The notes under the pieces are model-generated. The model saw only the letters and a list, made by a program, of their open reading frames with translations. It was not told the origin of the DNA and did not search any database. From contig NZ_SUND01000003.1 in assembly GCF_005280205.1 (NCBI RefSeq), forward strand, positions 62,001 through 126,000: 64,000 nt of DNA, written 5' to 3'. The DNA is from Bacillus yapensis (lineage in GTDB: Bacteria > Bacillota > Bacilli > Bacillales > Cytobacillaceae). A program made the position numbers and the translations under genes. Of this stretch, positions 28,679 through 39,123 are shown piece after piece (position 1 is the first letter of the stretch; each line of letters begins with the position of its first letter).

Positions 28679-29662
28679 TTAAAATTCAGCCAACTCTCTC
28701 ATGGCCTTTTCAACTTTATCAGGATTCACCATAAAATATTTTTCCATTGTTGGTGCATAAGGCATTGCCGGCACATCTGGGCCAGCTAATCGCTTGATCG
28801 GAGCATCTAAATCGAATAGGCAATTCTCTGCAATAATCGCTGATACTTCGCTAATAATGCTGCCTTCTTTATTATCCTCTGTAACAAGTAATACTTTACC
28901 TGTCTTACGGGCCGCTTCAATAATCGCTTCCTTATCAAGCGGATATATCGTTCTTAGATCTAAAATATGAGCAGAAATCCCATCACTCGCAAGTCGCTCT
29001 GCTGCCTGTAGAGCAAAATGCACACATAAGCCGTACGTAATAACGGTGATATCTTCGCCTTCACGTTTTACATCAGCTTTCCCGATCGGAAGAACATAAT
29101 CATCCACCGGAACTTCACCCTTGATTAGGCGATAAGCTCTTTTATGCTCGAAAAAGAGAACTGGATCCTCATCACGAATTGCCGCCTTTAATAATCCTTT
29201 TACATCATAAGGAGTAGAAGGCATGACAATTTTAAGACCTGGTTGATTCGCAAATACCGCTTCAACTGATTGTGAATGATACAACGCACCGTGAACGCCA
29301 CCACCGTACGGAGCACGGATGACAATTGGACAATTCCAATCGTTGTTCGACCGGTAGCGAATTTTAGCAGCCTCAGAAATAATTTGGTTCACAGCAGGCA
29401 TAATAAAATCAGCAAATTGCATTTCAGCAATTGGACGCATGCCGTACATCGCTGCCCCAATACCGACACCTGCGATTGCAGATTCAGCTAATGGAGTATC
29501 CATTACACGGTCTTCCCCAAATTGTTCGTATAACCCTTGGGTCGCTTTAAAAACGCCACCTTTTTTTCCAACGTCTTCACCTAGAACGAACACCTTCGGA
29601 TCTCTTTCCATTTCCTCTCGAATAGCCATCGTTACTGCATCTATATAAGAAATGACTGCCAT
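28679..29662 (-). CDS. bkdAB: Branched-chain alpha-keto acid dehydrogenase E1 beta subunit
   Basis: About 327 residues, starting at ATG 29662 behind AAGGGGGA (the longer frame to 29692 has no ribosome site). Motifs are LGEDVGKKGGVFKAT, PLAESAIAGVGIGAAMYGMRPIAEMQFADF and APYGGGVHGALYHSQSVEA. With the alpha subunit it forms the thiamine-diphosphate E1 that decarboxylates keto acids from Val, Leu and Ile. The length equals the B. subtilis protein as I recall it. Confidence 0.95.
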   Translation of the reverse strand: MAVISYIDAVTMAIREEMERDPKVFVLGEDVGKKGGVFKATQGLYEQFGEDRVMDTPLAESAIAGVGIGAAMYGMRPIAEMQFADFIMPAVNQIISEAAKIRYRSNNDWNCPIVIRAPYGGGVHGALYHSQSVEAVFANQPGLKIVMPSTPYDVKGLLKAAIRDEDPVLFFEHKRAYRLIKGEVPVDDYVLPIGKADVKREGEDITVITYGLCVHFALQAAERLASDGISAHILDLRTIYPLDKEAIIEAARKTGKVLLVTEDNKEGSIISEVSAIIAENCLFDLDAPIKRLAGPDVPAMPYAPTMEKYFMVNPDKVEKAMRELAEF

Positions 29663-29675
29663 TTCACATTCCCCC

Positions 29676-30668
29676 TTACTCTGCGTACACATGCTTCATT
29701 GCATATTCTGCTTCTGCATATGGAGCATTTTCCGCGTAATCTGTTGCCTCGTTCACGATTTTCATGACAGCATCATTGATTTCTTTTTCCTTCGCATCAT
29801 CCATGACACCTGTCTCTTTCAAATACGCACCAAAAGTGATAATTGGATCCTTCGTTTTCGCTTCAGCCACTTCATCTGGAGCGCGATAGCTACGATCATC
29901 ATCATCAGATGAATGCGGTGTTAATCGATAAGAAACTGTCTCAACTAAGGTAGGGCCTTCGCCACGACGACCACGGTCAGCCGCCTCTTTCACAGCTTGA
30001 TACACCTCTAATGGATCATTTCCATCTACCGTAATTCCTGGCATGCCATAGCCAATTGCACGATCCGATACTTTTTCACATGCTAGCTGTTTTTCAATCG
30101 GAACGGAGATTGCATATTTATTGTTCTCACACATAAAAATAACCGGAAGCTTATGAACACCAGCAAAGTTTGCACCTTCGTGGAAATCTCCTTGGTTCGA
30201 TGAACCTTCACCAAAGGTTACAAAAGTAACAAGGTCTTTCCCTTCCATTTTTCCAGCTAAAGCAACACCAACAGCATGTGGAACCTGCGTTGTTACAGGA
30301 GAAGAACCTGTAACAATACGGTTTTTCTTTTGTCCAAAATGTCCTGGCATTTGACGTCCGCCTGAATTCGGATCTTCAGCCTTCGCAAAGCCTGAAAGCA
30401 TTAAGTCTTTTGCTGTCATCCCAAATGTTAAAACAACACCCATGTCACGGTAGTATGGTAAAACATAGTCTTTTCCCTTATCTAACGCGAAAGCAGCACC
30501 TACTTGAGCTGCCTCCTGACCTTGACAAGAGATTACGAATGGAATCTTCCCAGCACGGTTTAGAAGCCACATCCGTTCATCAATACGTCTTGCTAGAAGC
30601 ATCGTTTCATACATATTTAACACCTGCTCATCACTTAAACCGAGAGCACTATGACGATTTTCAACCAA
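29676..30668 (-). CDS. bkdAA: Branched-chain alpha-keto acid dehydrogenase E1 alpha subunit
   Basis: This 330-residue protein has the thiamine-diphosphate motif FGEGSSNQGDFHEGANFAGVHKLPVIFMCENNKYAIS and, later, HSSDDDDRSYRAPDE near the regulatory loop. The start codon is a TTG at 30668 with GGGAGGG 8 nt upstream. It is preceded by a 225-bp gap that contains a ~97 bp inverted-repeat element, which is unusual inside this operon. Confidence 0.95.
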   Translation of the reverse strand: MVENRHSALGLSDEQVLNMYETMLLARRIDERMWLLNRAGKIPFVISCQGQEAAQVGAAFALDKGKDYVLPYYRDMGVVLTFGMTAKDLMLSGFAKAEDPNSGGRQMPGHFGQKKNRIVTGSSPVTTQVPHAVGVALAGKMEGKDLVTFVTFGEGSSNQGDFHEGANFAGVHKLPVIFMCENNKYAISVPIEKQLACEKVSDRAIGYGMPGITVDGNDPLEVYQAVKEAADRGRRGEGPTLVETVSYRLTPHSSDDDDRSYRAPDEVAEAKTKDPIITFGAYLKETGVMDDAKEKEINDAVMKIVNEATDYAENAPYAEAEYAMKHVYAE

Positions 30669-30698
30669 TTTAATTCCCTCCCGAGAAAAATTTTAATA

Positions 30699-30796
30699 GG
30701 CTCTTTTCTCAACCTTTGTTGCTTTTGGAGCTAATAAATCAATGAATTTATCTTTGTTTTCAATAAAAACTGATGATAAATGAATGAGAAAAGAGC
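30699..30796. repeat. ~97 bp element with 12-bp terminal inverted repeats, copy A (inside bkd operon)
   Basis: The element begins GGCTCTTTTCTCA (30699-30711) and ends TGAGAAAAGAGC (30785-30796), a perfect 12-bp terminal inverted repeat. It has an internal hairpin (ATAAAT...ATTTAT) and no coding capacity. It lies between lpdV and bkdAA. Related sequences are at 61872, 63434-63529 (nearly the same length) and, degenerate, at 51341. Confidence 0.65.
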
Positions 30797-30893
30797 TTAC
30801 AAACTAGTTACGATGTACCAAATGGCTATTTCTACGTTAAAATCGGCAGTAAGATTTTAACAACTTTCTTACGAAAACAGCCACTCGATTCAA

Positions 30894-32315
30894 TTATCCA
30901 TGGATTGCTTTGCCATCTACAGCTAAAGCAGCTTCACCAATTGCTTCAGATAAAGTTGGATGTGGATGAATCGTGTGAGCAACCTCCCACGGCGTAGCAT
31001 CCAATACTTGTGCCAATCCAGCTTCAGAAATCATATCAGTCACGTGTGGACCAATCATATGAACACCTAAAATATCATTTGTATCTTGATCAGCGATCAT
31101 TTTAACAAAACCATCTGATTCGCCAAAAACAAGTGCTTTTCCAATAGCGCGGAATGAAAATTTGCCAACCTTCACATTAAAGCCTTTTTCTTTCGCTTCA
31201 TCCTCAGTATAGCCAACACTCGCTACCTCTGGTGAGCTGTATATACATTTAGAAATCAAACGATAGTCAATCGGTTCTGGCTTTTCCCCAGCAATATGTT
31301 CAACTGCGACAATTCCTTCATGAGATGCAACATGAGCAAGCTGTAATCCACCGATACAATCACCAATCGCATAAATATGAGATTCTTTTGTTTGATAAAA
31401 TTGATTCGTTACGATGACACCTTTATCGATTTGAATCTCAGTGTTTTCAATTCCAATTCCTTCGACATTCGCTATACGTCCAACAGATACAAGCATTTTT
31501 TCTGCTTGAAACGCTTTTACTTCACCTTTCACCTCAGCGGAAATTGTTACTCCATCTCCTTTTTGAAGTGTTTCAGGCAATACCTTTGCACTTGTCACAA
31601 CGTTAATCTTACGTTTCTTGAATAAACGCTGCATTTCTTTAGAAATTTCCTTATCCTCTGTTGGAATAATACGGTCTGCATACTCGATAACCGTTACTTC
31701 AACACCGAAATCTGCAAGCATGGAAGCCCATTCGATTCCGATAACTCCTCCACCAACGATAATGATTGATTTTGGAAGTGACTCCATTTGCAATGCTTCA
31801 TCAGAAGTCATGACAACATCTCCGTCAATTTCCAAACCAGGAAGAGAACGTGGTCTAGAGCCTGTTGCGACAATGACATTTTTCGGAATTAGCATCGCAT
31901 TATCTTCGCCGTTATTTTGTTCAACGGAAATGGTGCCAGGCATTGGAGAAAAAATTGATGGACCTAAAATTCTTCCAATCCCTTCATAAACATCGATTTT
32001 CCCTTGCTTCATCAAGTGTTGAACCCCTTTATGAAGCTGTTCAACTATGTTATTTTTTCTTTCTTGAACCTTGCCAAAATTTAATGTAACGTCTCCTGTT
32101 ACGACTCCAAACTCTTCGCTCTTCTTTGCTGTTGCAAAAACTTCAGCACTTCTTAGCAATGCCTTACTTGGAATACATCCTTTATGTAAACATGTTCCAC
32201 CAAGTTTTGATTTTTCAACAATGGCTGTCTTTAATCCAAGCTGTGAAGCACGGATTGCAGCCACATATCCTCCTGTGCCTCCACCGAGAACGACTAAATC
32301 GTATTCTTCTGCCAT
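30894..32315 (-). CDS. lpdV: Dihydrolipoamide dehydrogenase E3 of the branched-chain complex
   Basis: This 473-residue flavoprotein has the FAD motif VVLGGGTGGYVAAIRA, the redox-active disulfide in GGTCLHKGCIPSKALL, NAD motif IIVGGGVIGIEWASML, YAIGDCIGGLQLAHVASHEG and the catalytic HPHPTLSEAIGEA near the C-terminus. It reoxidises the E2 lipoyl group with NAD. ATG 32315 follows GGGAGG, which overlaps the end of buk. Confidence 0.95.
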   Translation of the reverse strand: MAEEYDLVVLGGGTGGYVAAIRASQLGLKTAIVEKSKLGGTCLHKGCIPSKALLRSAEVFATAKKSEEFGVVTGDVTLNFGKVQERKNNIVEQLHKGVQHLMKQGKIDVYEGIGRILGPSIFSPMPGTISVEQNNGEDNAMLIPKNVIVATGSRPRSLPGLEIDGDVVMTSDEALQMESLPKSIIIVGGGVIGIEWASMLADFGVEVTVIEYADRIIPTEDKEISKEMQRLFKKRKINVVTSAKVLPETLQKGDGVTISAEVKGEVKAFQAEKMLVSVGRIANVEGIGIENTEIQIDKGVIVTNQFYQTKESHIYAIGDCIGGLQLAHVASHEGIVAVEHIAGEKPEPIDYRLISKCIYSSPEVASVGYTEDEAKEKGFNVKVGKFSFRAIGKALVFGESDGFVKMIADQDTNDILGVHMIGPHVTDMISEAGLAQVLDATPWEVAHTIHPHPTLSEAIGEAALAVDGKAIHG

Positions 32316-32319
32316 TTCA

Positions 32320-33438
32320 TTACCTCCCTTTAAGAACCGTCTCGCCTTTTTTTATCGGATTCGGATATTGTTTTTCTTCTTCTTCCCCTCGTAACACTCG
32401 AAGAGCGCCTTCTGCTAACGCCTGAAGTTCATTCTCTCCAGGTTGAACAATGACATCCGCAATCCAGTTGACTTGATCACTTATCGAACGAACAAATTCT
32501 TTCCCGTATGCTAAGCCGCCTGTTAAAACAATGGCATCCACTTTCCCTGAAAGAACGACACTCGCTGAGCCAATTTCTTTTGCTACTTGATAAGCCATAG
32601 CCGTATAAACTAAACTCGCAGTTTCATCGCCGCTTTCAATCATTTTTTCAACCGTAATTGCATCATTTGTATTTAAATAGCCAACTAATCCACCTTGACC
32701 GACTAGCTTCTTCATCATCTCATCATAGTAGTACTCACCTGAATAACAAAGGGCAACTAAGTCACCTGCAGGGACTGTACCCGCACGCTCAGGACTGAAA
32801 GGACCATCTCCGTGAAGTCCATTGTTCACATCCACAACTCTTCCTTGCTTATGAACTCCTACAGTGATACCGCCACCCATATGAGCGACAATTAAATTTA
32901 GCTCTTCATATTTTCTTCCTAATTCTTTTGCAACTCGTCTTGCCACAGCCTTTTGATTTAATGCGTGAAAAATGCTTTTTCTTTCGATTAAAGCAAAGCC
33001 TGAAATTCGTGCAACTGGGGCTAATTCGTCTACAACTACAGGATCGACAATATACGCAGGAATATTCAATCCAGAGGCAATTTCATGGGCAATAATTCCA
33101 CCTAAATTGGAAGCATGCTCTCCAGCATAGCCGGCTCGTAAATCCGTCAGCATTTCTTCATTGACCCGATATGTTCCACCTTCTATCGGGCGAAGTAACC
33201 CTCCGCGTCCACAAACAGCTTTCAACTTTGATATATTGATCCCTTCAATGTCCAATGATTCTAATATCACATTCTTACGGAATTCGTATTGTTCAATGAT
33301 ATTGTTGAACTGACTAAGGACCTCTTGATCATGACGAATTGTTTTCTCAAAAATAGGTACTTCATTATCGAAAACTCCAATTTTCGTTGAAGTAGAACCG
33401 GGATTAATAACGAGAATTCGATTGTTTAAATCCGACAC
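32320..33438 (-). CDS. buk: Butyrate (branched-chain fatty acid) kinase
   Basis: About 372 residues of the acetate kinase family: [16 protein letters not shown] (phosphate-binding), [49 protein letters not shown] and [11 protein letters not shown]. It makes ATP from branched acyl-phosphates produced by Ptb. The start is GTG 33438 (VSDLNNRIL), because GGAGG lies just upstream; the TTG further out would place that site inside the coding region. Confidence 0.92.
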   Translation of the reverse strand: MSDLNNRILVINPGSTSTKIGVFDNEVPIFEKTIRHDQEVLSQFNNIIEQYEFRKNVILESLDIEGINISKLKAVCGRGGLLRPIEGGTYRVNEEMLTDLRAGYAGEHASNLGGIIAHEIASGLNIPAYIVDPVVVDELAPVARISGFALIERKSIFHALNQKAVARRVAKELGRKYEELNLIVAHMGGGITVGVHKQGRVVDVNNGLHGDGPFSPERAGTVPAGDLVALCYSGEYYYDEMMKKLVGQGGLVGYLNTNDAITVEKMIESGDETASLVYTAMAYQVAKEIGSASVVLSGKVDAIVLTGGLAYGKEFVRSISDQVNWIADVIVQPGENELQALAEGALRVLRGEEEEKQYPNPIKKGETVLKGR

Positions 33439-33482
33439 AACGTAAACCTCCAATTAGAATACAAAAACATCTATTTGCATGG

Positions 33483-33523
33483 AAAAAAAGCTGAACTCCA
33501 AAATCTCCATTCAGCCTTTTTTC
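33483..33523 (-). terminator. Terminator-like hairpin inside the bkd operon, between bcd and buk
   Basis: On the minus strand, GGCTGAA and TTCAGC (33515-33490) enclose a 14-nt loop and are followed by TTTTTTT. The stem is short, but the T run is good. It could attenuate transcription into buk and the dehydrogenase genes. Confidence 0.55.
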
Positions 33524-33532
33524 CTTGTCTTG

Positions 33533-34627
33533 TTATCTTCTACTTAAGATATGGTGACCATTTTGTAAGAATTGACTGCGAGAGTTACGCATTTTTTCAA
33601 TTCGTTCTTCCGCCATTCTGTCTGCTGCTTTATAAGTAGGAATACCATCACGCTTAGAAATATCGATAACCTTTTCGATGTTTTGATAAATCGTTTCTAC
33701 TCTCTTCATCGCACGGTCACGATTATATCCATAAAGTTCGTCAGCTACATTAATAACTCCACCAGCATTGATAACATAGTCAGGAGCATAAATAATGCCC
33801 ATTTCATGAATGATGTCGCCGTGACGAGTATCCTTTAACTGATTATTTGCTGCTCCAGCAATAACCTTCGCTTTGATTTGTGGAATTGTATCATCATTGA
33901 TAGTGGCACCTAAAGCACAAGGAGCATAGATATCGCAATCTACACTGTAAATTTCGTTCGGCTCAACTGCTTTTGCACCAAACTCTTCAACTGCTCTTTG
34001 GACAGCTTCTTTATTAATGTCCGTGACAATTAGTTGAGCGCCTTCTTCATGGAGATGACGGCATAAATTATACGCAACGTTTCCAACACCTTGAACCGCA
34101 ATGACTTTACCTTCAAGAGAATCATTGCCGAATGCTTCCTTCGCAGCAGCCTTCATCCCACGGTAAACACCGTACGCTGTAACAGGTGAAGGATTTCCCG
34201 AAGAACCGAATGCTGGAGAAATTCCAGTAACGTAATCTGTTTCTTCATGGATTAAGTCCATATCTGCAACAGTTGTTCCTACATCCTCAGCAGTAATATA
34301 ACGACCATTCAATCCTTGGATATAACGACCGAAAGCACGGAATAGTTCTTCACTTTTATCTTTGCGCGGATCTCCGATAATAACGGTTTTTCCCCCACCT
34401 AAGTTCAATCCAGCAGCGGCATTTTTATATGTCATACCCTTTGCTAGACGAAGAGCATCTTCGATTGCAGCTTCTTCTGATTCATAAGTCCACATTCTTG
34501 TCCCACCTAAAGCAGGTCCTAATGTTGTATCATGAATGGCAATAATGGCTTTTAGACCAGATTGTTTATCTTGGCAAAATACTAACTGCTCGTAATCGTA
34601 AGTTTCCATGTATTTGAAAATTTCCAT
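33533..34627 (-). CDS. bcd: Leucine (branched-chain amino acid) dehydrogenase
   Basis: A 364-residue Glu/Leu/Phe/Val dehydrogenase. The catalytic Lys is in [43 protein letters not shown]. The Rossmann motif is [12 protein letters not shown], with NAD-selecting DINKEAV after it. [19 protein letters not shown] follows. It deaminates Leu, Val and Ile to the keto acids used by the Bkd complex. ATG 34627 follows GGAGAGA. Confidence 0.96.
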   Translation of the reverse strand: MEIFKYMETYDYEQLVFCQDKQSGLKAIIAIHDTTLGPALGGTRMWTYESEEAAIEDALRLAKGMTYKNAAAGLNLGGGKTVIIGDPRKDKSEELFRAFGRYIQGLNGRYITAEDVGTTVADMDLIHEETDYVTGISPAFGSSGNPSPVTAYGVYRGMKAAAKEAFGNDSLEGKVIAVQGVGNVAYNLCRHLHEEGAQLIVTDINKEAVQRAVEEFGAKAVEPNEIYSVDCDIYAPCALGATINDDTIPQIKAKVIAGAANNQLKDTRHGDIIHEMGIIYAPDYVINAGGVINVADELYGYNRDRAMKRVETIYQNIEKVIDISKRDGIPTYKAADRMAEERIEKMRNSRSQFLQNGHHILSRR

Positions 34628-34674
34628 GTTGTATCTCTCCTCAGACTTAGTATTATTATTTAGGTTTATAGTGC

Positions 34675-35589
34675 TTATCTTATTTCATGGTTTGCTGAAC
34701 AAATGGCTACAGCTAGCGAATAGAGTTTACTCTCAGCAGAATCTGCACGGGAAGTTAATACGATTGGTGCTTTTGCACCTGCAATAACTGCCCCAACCTT
34801 TGCGTTTGCAAAGTAGGTTAACGATTTATAAAGGGCATTCCCAACTTCGATAGTTGGTACAAATAAAATATCTGCCCGACCCGCTACTTCACTTTCAATT
34901 CCTTTATGCTCTGCTGCAGCTATCGAAATCGCATTGTCCAATGCAAGGGGTCCATCAACTAAACAATCTTTAATTTGACCTCTTCGATTCATTTGTGTAA
35001 GTAATGCAGCATCAGTTGTTGCTGGCATATCAGGATTAACAACCTCTACAGCTGCAATTGGGGCAACAAGTGGACGTTCGATTCCTATTCTGCGAGCGAT
35101 TTGTACAGAATTATGAATAATTTGGACCTTCTGCCCTAGATCCGGAGCGATGTTCATCGCAGCATCAGTTACAAAAATAAAGCGGTCAAAGTTCGGAACT
35201 TCAAAAACGGCAACATGAGAAAGAACATTTCCTGTTCTTAAACCAAAATCTTTATTCAATACTGCCTTTAACAACGTCGCTGTAGGGACATTTCCCTTCA
35301 TTAATACATTCGCTTCATTTAAAGAAACAGCTTTCACTGCCCTTTCAGTAGCTAATTGATTCGTTGGCGTATGAACAATTTTTAGCCTTTCATTACCTAC
35401 GATATTCGGAAATCTTTCCTCAAGTATTTCCTCAATCTTTTCTTTGTTTCCAAACAACAAGAAGCGAGCAAGCTCTCTACTTATGGCTGCCTGTACTGCT
35501 TCAAGGATATCTTCATCCTCAGCAGCTGCAATAGCGACCGTTACTTCATCAAATTGGGTTGCTTTTTCAATCAACGATTCCAATTTCAT
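34675..35589 (-). CDS. ptb: Phosphate butyryltransferase
   Basis: About 304 residues of the phosphotransacetylase family: [61 protein letters not shown] and [21 protein letters not shown]. It exchanges CoA of branched acyl-CoA for phosphate. ATG 35589 (KLESLIEKA) fits the B. subtilis length (about 299); the frame open to 35658 crosses the sigma-54 promoter leader. It is the first gene of the operon. Confidence 0.92.
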   Translation of the reverse strand: MKLESLIEKATQFDEVTVAIAAAEDEDILEAVQAAISRELARFLLFGNKEKIEEILEERFPNIVGNERLKIVHTPTNQLATERAVKAVSLNEANVLMKGNVPTATLLKAVLNKDFGLRTGNVLSHVAVFEVPNFDRFIFVTDAAMNIAPDLGQKVQIIHNSVQIARRIGIERPLVAPIAAVEVVNPDMPATTDAALLTQMNRRGQIKDCLVDGPLALDNAISIAAAEHKGIESEVAGRADILFVPTIEVGNALYKSLTYFANAKVGAVIAGAKAPIVLTSRADSAESKLYSLAVAICSANHEIR

Positions 35590-35673
35590 TTTTGTATCCA
35601 ACCCCTTTCGGCTATGTCTCATATTCTCTCTATTCGGTCGAATACACTTTTTTTGCATCCCAAATTACTTTTT

Positions 35674-35689
35674 TGCAAGTTTCGTGCCA
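35674..35689 (-). promoter_or_regulatory. Sigma-54 (SigL) -24/-12 promoter of the ptb-bkd operon
   Basis: The minus strand reads TGGCAC gaaac TTGCA, a complete match to the -24/-12 consensus TGGCACN5TTGCW, about 85 nt before the ptb start. The gene for the matching sigma-54 activator, bkdR, is immediately upstream. Confidence 0.93.
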
Positions 35690-35702
35690 AAACGAATTAT
35701 TT

Positions 35703-35716
35703 AGAAAGCGTTTTAA
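35703..35716 (-). promoter_or_regulatory. Candidate CcpA catabolite-response element (cre) upstream of ptb
   Basis: TTAAAACGCTTTCT on the minus strand matches the cre consensus TGWAARCGYTWNCW at 13 of 14 positions. It lies just upstream of the -24 box, where bound CcpA could interfere with activator-sigma-54 contact. Confidence 0.5.
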
Positions 35717-35748
35717 TAATGAACTCGACTATGAAATTTATTGCATGA

Positions 35749-37827
35749 TTATGAAAAATTTTGCGTGCTATCATTTGCAATCTCTAATTTTTCAAGCTTG
35801 TAATATAAATTCCGTAGCGAAAGTCCTAAGGCTTTTGCTGTCTCCGTTTTATTCCCTTTCATTTTTTCCAACGTGTCGATAATAATATTCCTTTCATACT
35901 GCTCCAATACGCTATTCAAGGATTCTCCGTTAGAAATCGGCGAAAAAGAAGGCTCGACTTTCGTTTCTTGGCTCATTTTTAGTTCAGGAATATGATGGAC
36001 GTCGATTTCATTTTCATGATAGTTCATAAAAATGACGGCTCGTCCAAGAATATTATCAAGTTCCCGCACATTCCCCGGCCAATTGTATTGAAGCAAAAGC
36101 TTCATAGCAGCAGGTGTAATTCCTTCAACATTACGACCATAATCCTGGTTTATCTTTTGTAAAAGTCGATTGCACAATGATGGAATATCATCTTTTCTAT
36201 CTCTTAATGGCGGAATATGAATCGGCATTCGATTGAGGCGATAATATAAATCCTCACGGAATGTTCCGTTTATGATTCCTTTTTCAATATTAACATTTGT
36301 AGCTGCGATGACTCTTACATTGATGGAAATCGGCTTTGTTCCGCCAACTCGGGTAATTTCATTTTCTTGTAGGACTCTTAATAGTTTCGCTTGTGTATTA
36401 GCTGATAATTCACCAATCTCATCCAAAAAAATACTACCATTATTGGCTTCTTCAAAAAGCCCTCGTTTCCCGCCTCTCTTTGCTCCTGAGAATGCACCTT
36501 CCTCATATCCAAAAAGTTCACTCTCTAACAAAGATTCTGAAAGAGCTGCACAGTTTACTCGAACGAATTTATTGTACTTTCGATCACTTGCATTATGTAT
36601 TGCATGGGCAAATAACTCCTTGCCCGTACCTGATTCACCACGAAGAAGAACTGTCGCTGGTGTCTTCGCTCCAAGCTTTGCTTGTTCTATCGCTAATTGA
36701 AATTCGGTTGAGTCGCCAATAATATCTTCAAAGGAATACTTAGCCTCAAGCGTACGAATAATCTGCCTTGCTCGATTTAATTCTCGATTTAAGTTTTTTA
36801 TTTCAGACATATCGTGAATGACGCCAACACTGCCCTTTAGCTTCCCATCAACAATTACAGGAGCTACATTGACAATTACTTCACGTTTATGAGGACCTAA
36901 TCGCATAGCAACTCCACGGACAGGTTTCCTTGTCTTTAGCACCTTATAATGCATACTTTCATCGCCTTCGGAGATATCCGCTGTTGCTGGCTGACCAATT
37001 ACCTCATCTTCACTTAAACCCGTAATTCGTGTATAGGCGGGATTGATAATAATCCCTTTTCCATACTCATCAACTACAGAAATGGCTTCCTCACTTGACT
37101 GGATTACAGCCTCAAGCATTGTTTGGATTTCTTTTTGGTTCGTTAATTCTTCCGCGAGATTAACAACCTCGGTGATATCCTTAAACACGGCAAAGGCACC
37201 GATTAACTGATGGTTTTCATCAATCATAGGAATACGGGTTGTAATAATTTTCAATCCATTTGCGAGGACTTGCTCCTGGTTCGACTCTGGACGGCCCGTT
37301 CGTATTATCATTGGCAAACGACTTGTCGGGATGACATCTAAAACATTTTTACCGATGATGTCTCTCCTCTTTATCCCAATCATCCTGGCTGCACTTTTGT
37401 TTATCAAAATGATCCGAGCATCCTTATCAACAACCAACATGCCGTCATCCGTTGCATTAAAAATCAAATCGTGCTTATAGGTTTCATTTTCCAGTCTTTT
37501 AATGAGCTCTTCCTTTTCCTCAATTAATTTTGCAATAAGGTAAGCTACACTTCCAGGAATTAAAACTGTATTTCGATTCCTTTTCTCAAGAATCGCTTTA
37601 AAAACATCATCTTTCCCGGTTACCTCAATAATGATATCAACCGGATCATTTAGGTAGGCTGTCCAATCTGCGTCTGTTGAGATACCCTGTTCTTTCGCAA
37701 ATAGCATCCCCGGAGCATTTTCATCTACATCGATGACAACTTTAACATCTAAGACGGCCGTTTCTTTTAAAATTTTAAGAATGGCCAGACCACCGGTCCC
37801 TGCGCCAACTATCATCACCGTTTGCAT
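35749..37827 (-). CDS. bkdR: Sigma-54-dependent transcriptional activator of the bkd operon
   Basis: A 692-residue protein with an unusual N-terminal Rossmann-like domain ([17 protein letters not shown]). Two PAS domains follow (about 115-230 and 235-345). The AAA+ sigma-54 interaction domain has Walker [16 protein letters not shown], the sigma-54 contact loop [10 protein letters not shown] (GAFTGA variant) and Walker [13 protein letters not shown] Fis-type helix-turn-helix ends the protein ([21 protein letters not shown]). It activates the adjacent promoter, presumably in response to branched-chain keto acids or amino acids. ATG 37827 follows GGGAG. Confidence 0.95.
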   Translation of the reverse strand: MQTVMIVGAGTGGLAILKILKETAVLDVKVVIDVDENAPGMLFAKEQGISTDADWTAYLNDPVDIIIEVTGKDDVFKAILEKRNRNTVLIPGSVAYLIAKLIEEKEELIKRLENETYKHDLIFNATDDGMLVVDKDARIILINKSAARMIGIKRRDIIGKNVLDVIPTSRLPMIIRTGRPESNQEQVLANGLKIITTRIPMIDENHQLIGAFAVFKDITEVVNLAEELTNQKEIQTMLEAVIQSSEEAISVVDEYGKGIIINPAYTRITGLSEDEVIGQPATADISEGDESMHYKVLKTRKPVRGVAMRLGPHKREVIVNVAPVIVDGKLKGSVGVIHDMSEIKNLNRELNRARQIIRTLEAKYSFEDIIGDSTEFQLAIEQAKLGAKTPATVLLRGESGTGKELFAHAIHNASDRKYNKFVRVNCAALSESLLESELFGYEEGAFSGAKRGGKRGLFEEANNGSIFLDEIGELSANTQAKLLRVLQENEITRVGGTKPISINVRVIAATNVNIEKGIINGTFREDLYYRLNRMPIHIPPLRDRKDDIPSLCNRLLQKINQDYGRNVEGITPAAMKLLLQYNWPGNVRELDNILGRAVIFMNYHENEIDVHHIPELKMSQETKVEPSFSPISNGESLNSVLEQYERNIIIDTLEKMKGNKTETAKALGLSLRNLYYKLEKLEIANDSTQNFS

Positions 37828-38041
37828 GATGCTTCTCCCGCCTTTAGTTTAATCAGTTTCATATGGGAAGTGCTAAAAAATTTTATGTACATTGCAGAAT
37901 CTATTTAGTAAGAAAAATTTTTCATGGTCGATGATTCACTCTACCTTGAATATTTTTGCATACATTCTTATTGTAGTGTTTAATTTTCACTTTGACAATT
38001 TTTCTTTGGAAAGTTTTCGCCTATTTATGTAGGAAAAGGCA

Positions 38042-38050
38042 TGCTATAAT
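38042..38050 (+). promoter_or_regulatory. Extended -10 promoter of yqzF
   Basis: TGCTATAAT is an extended -10 element (TGnTATAAT) about 30 bp before yqzF. No good -35 is visible 17 nt upstream. Confidence 0.55.
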
Positions 38051-38080
38051 ATAGGGGAAGAATAAGGAAAGAGGATTTTT

Positions 38081-38320
38081 ATGATACGAATTTTCGCGTT
38101 ATTAATATTAGTCATACCTGGAGCATTTGCAGCTTACGGAGTGAAATTAATGAGGGACATGGTATTCGGAATTACGAATGGTCCTTTCACAGCTTCTTTT
38201 CTATGGCTCCAATTTCTCGTAGGATTGCTTCTTTTTGTGGCAGGATTAGCCTTCATCGGAGGATTCATCTTACATCGTGATCGAAAGAAAAACAAAGTAC
38301 AAGGCCGATTTAAAGCATAA
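38081..38320 (+). CDS. yqzF: DUF2627 family small membrane protein (YqzF)
   Basis: This 79-residue protein has two membrane helices (about 3-21 and 42-66) and a basic C-terminal tail (HRDRKKNKVQGRFKA). It resembles B. subtilis YqzF, which occupies the same position next to bkdR. The function is unknown. Start ATG 38081 follows GGAAAGAGG. A terminator follows directly. Confidence 0.8.
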   Translation: MIRIFALLILVIPGAFAAYGVKLMRDMVFGITNGPFTASFLWLQFLVGLLLFVAGLAFIGGFILHRDRKKNKVQGRFKA

Positions 38321-38356
38321 ATGCTTGGTGAGAATGATTTCACCAAGCATTTTTTT
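38319..38356 (+). terminator. Terminator of yqzF
   Basis: A 13-bp stem, AAATGCTTGGTGA (38319-38331) with TCACCAAGCATTT (38340-38352), is followed by T residues. Confidence 0.92.
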
Positions 38357-39080
38357 AATATTGTTTGCGAATTTTTAGCGCTTTTACTGGGTCGTCTGTA
38401 ATAAATGCAGAGCAGCCAATTTCAAACAATCTCCGCATATCTTTTTCTTTGTTAACAGTGTATGGTCGTACTTGAATGCCATATTCTTCTGCCGCTTTAA
38501 TAATCTCATTCGGTGCAACCTTGTGATTCGGATGCATCCCCTTTGCCTTAATCGACTCAGAATAGATCCACGGCATAAATAGTCCTTCAGCATAAAGTGG
38601 CGCTATCTCGATTTCTGGAGCGATTCTATGGCAGTATACAATACTATAATGATTAAAAGACGAGATAATGATTCTTTCTGACAGCCCATATTCTCGGATA
38701 AGCCCAATTAGAGGTGCCTCAATTTTCATATACGATTCCAGACTACTTTTAATTTCAATATTGCATTGAAGCTGGTTTGTTTTGAGCCACTCAAGAACTT
38801 CCTTTATCGATGGAATTGGCTCTTTTTTTAATAAAGTCTTATGCTTGTAACCGGCATCAAGTTTACGTAATTCGTCAAACGTATAATCCTTTACAAACCC
38901 AGTTCCATTTGTAGTCCGATCTACTTTGTCATCATGAATAACAACAATTTCGCCATCCTTCGAAAACTGGACATCTAGTTCAATCCCATCAGCACCAGCC
39001 TTCTCTGCTTCCCTAAAAGCCCTCATCGTGTTTTCTGGATATTTAGCAGAATATCCGCGGTGAGCAAAAATGAGTGTCAA
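38355..39080 (-). CDS. yqiK: Glycerophosphodiester phosphodiesterase (YqiK-like)
   Basis: About 241 residues of the GDPD family: IFAHRGYSAKYPENTMRAFREA (catalytic HRG and NT) then GADGIELDVQFSKDGEIVVIHDDKVDRTTNGTG (metal Glu-x-Asp and catalytic His). It hydrolyses glycerophosphodiesters to glycerol-3-phosphate and an alcohol. There is no signal peptide, so it acts in the cytoplasm. The best start is TTG 39080 (MTLIFAHRGYS), 8 nt after GGAGG; the longer frame contains that site. Confidence 0.9.
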   Translation of the reverse strand: MTLIFAHRGYSAKYPENTMRAFREAEKAGADGIELDVQFSKDGEIVVIHDDKVDRTTNGTGFVKDYTFDELRKLDAGYKHKTLLKKEPIPSIKEVLEWLKTNQLQCNIEIKSSLESYMKIEAPLIGLIREYGLSERIIISSFNHYSIVYCHRIAPEIEIAPLYAEGLFMPWIYSESIKAKGMHPNHKVAPNEIIKAAEEYGIQVRPYTVNKEKDMRRLFEIGCSAFITDDPVKALKIRKQY

Positions 39081-39123
39081 GCAAATTACCTCCTTCAAGT
39101 CTCAGAGCATCGCCCGAACTTTT

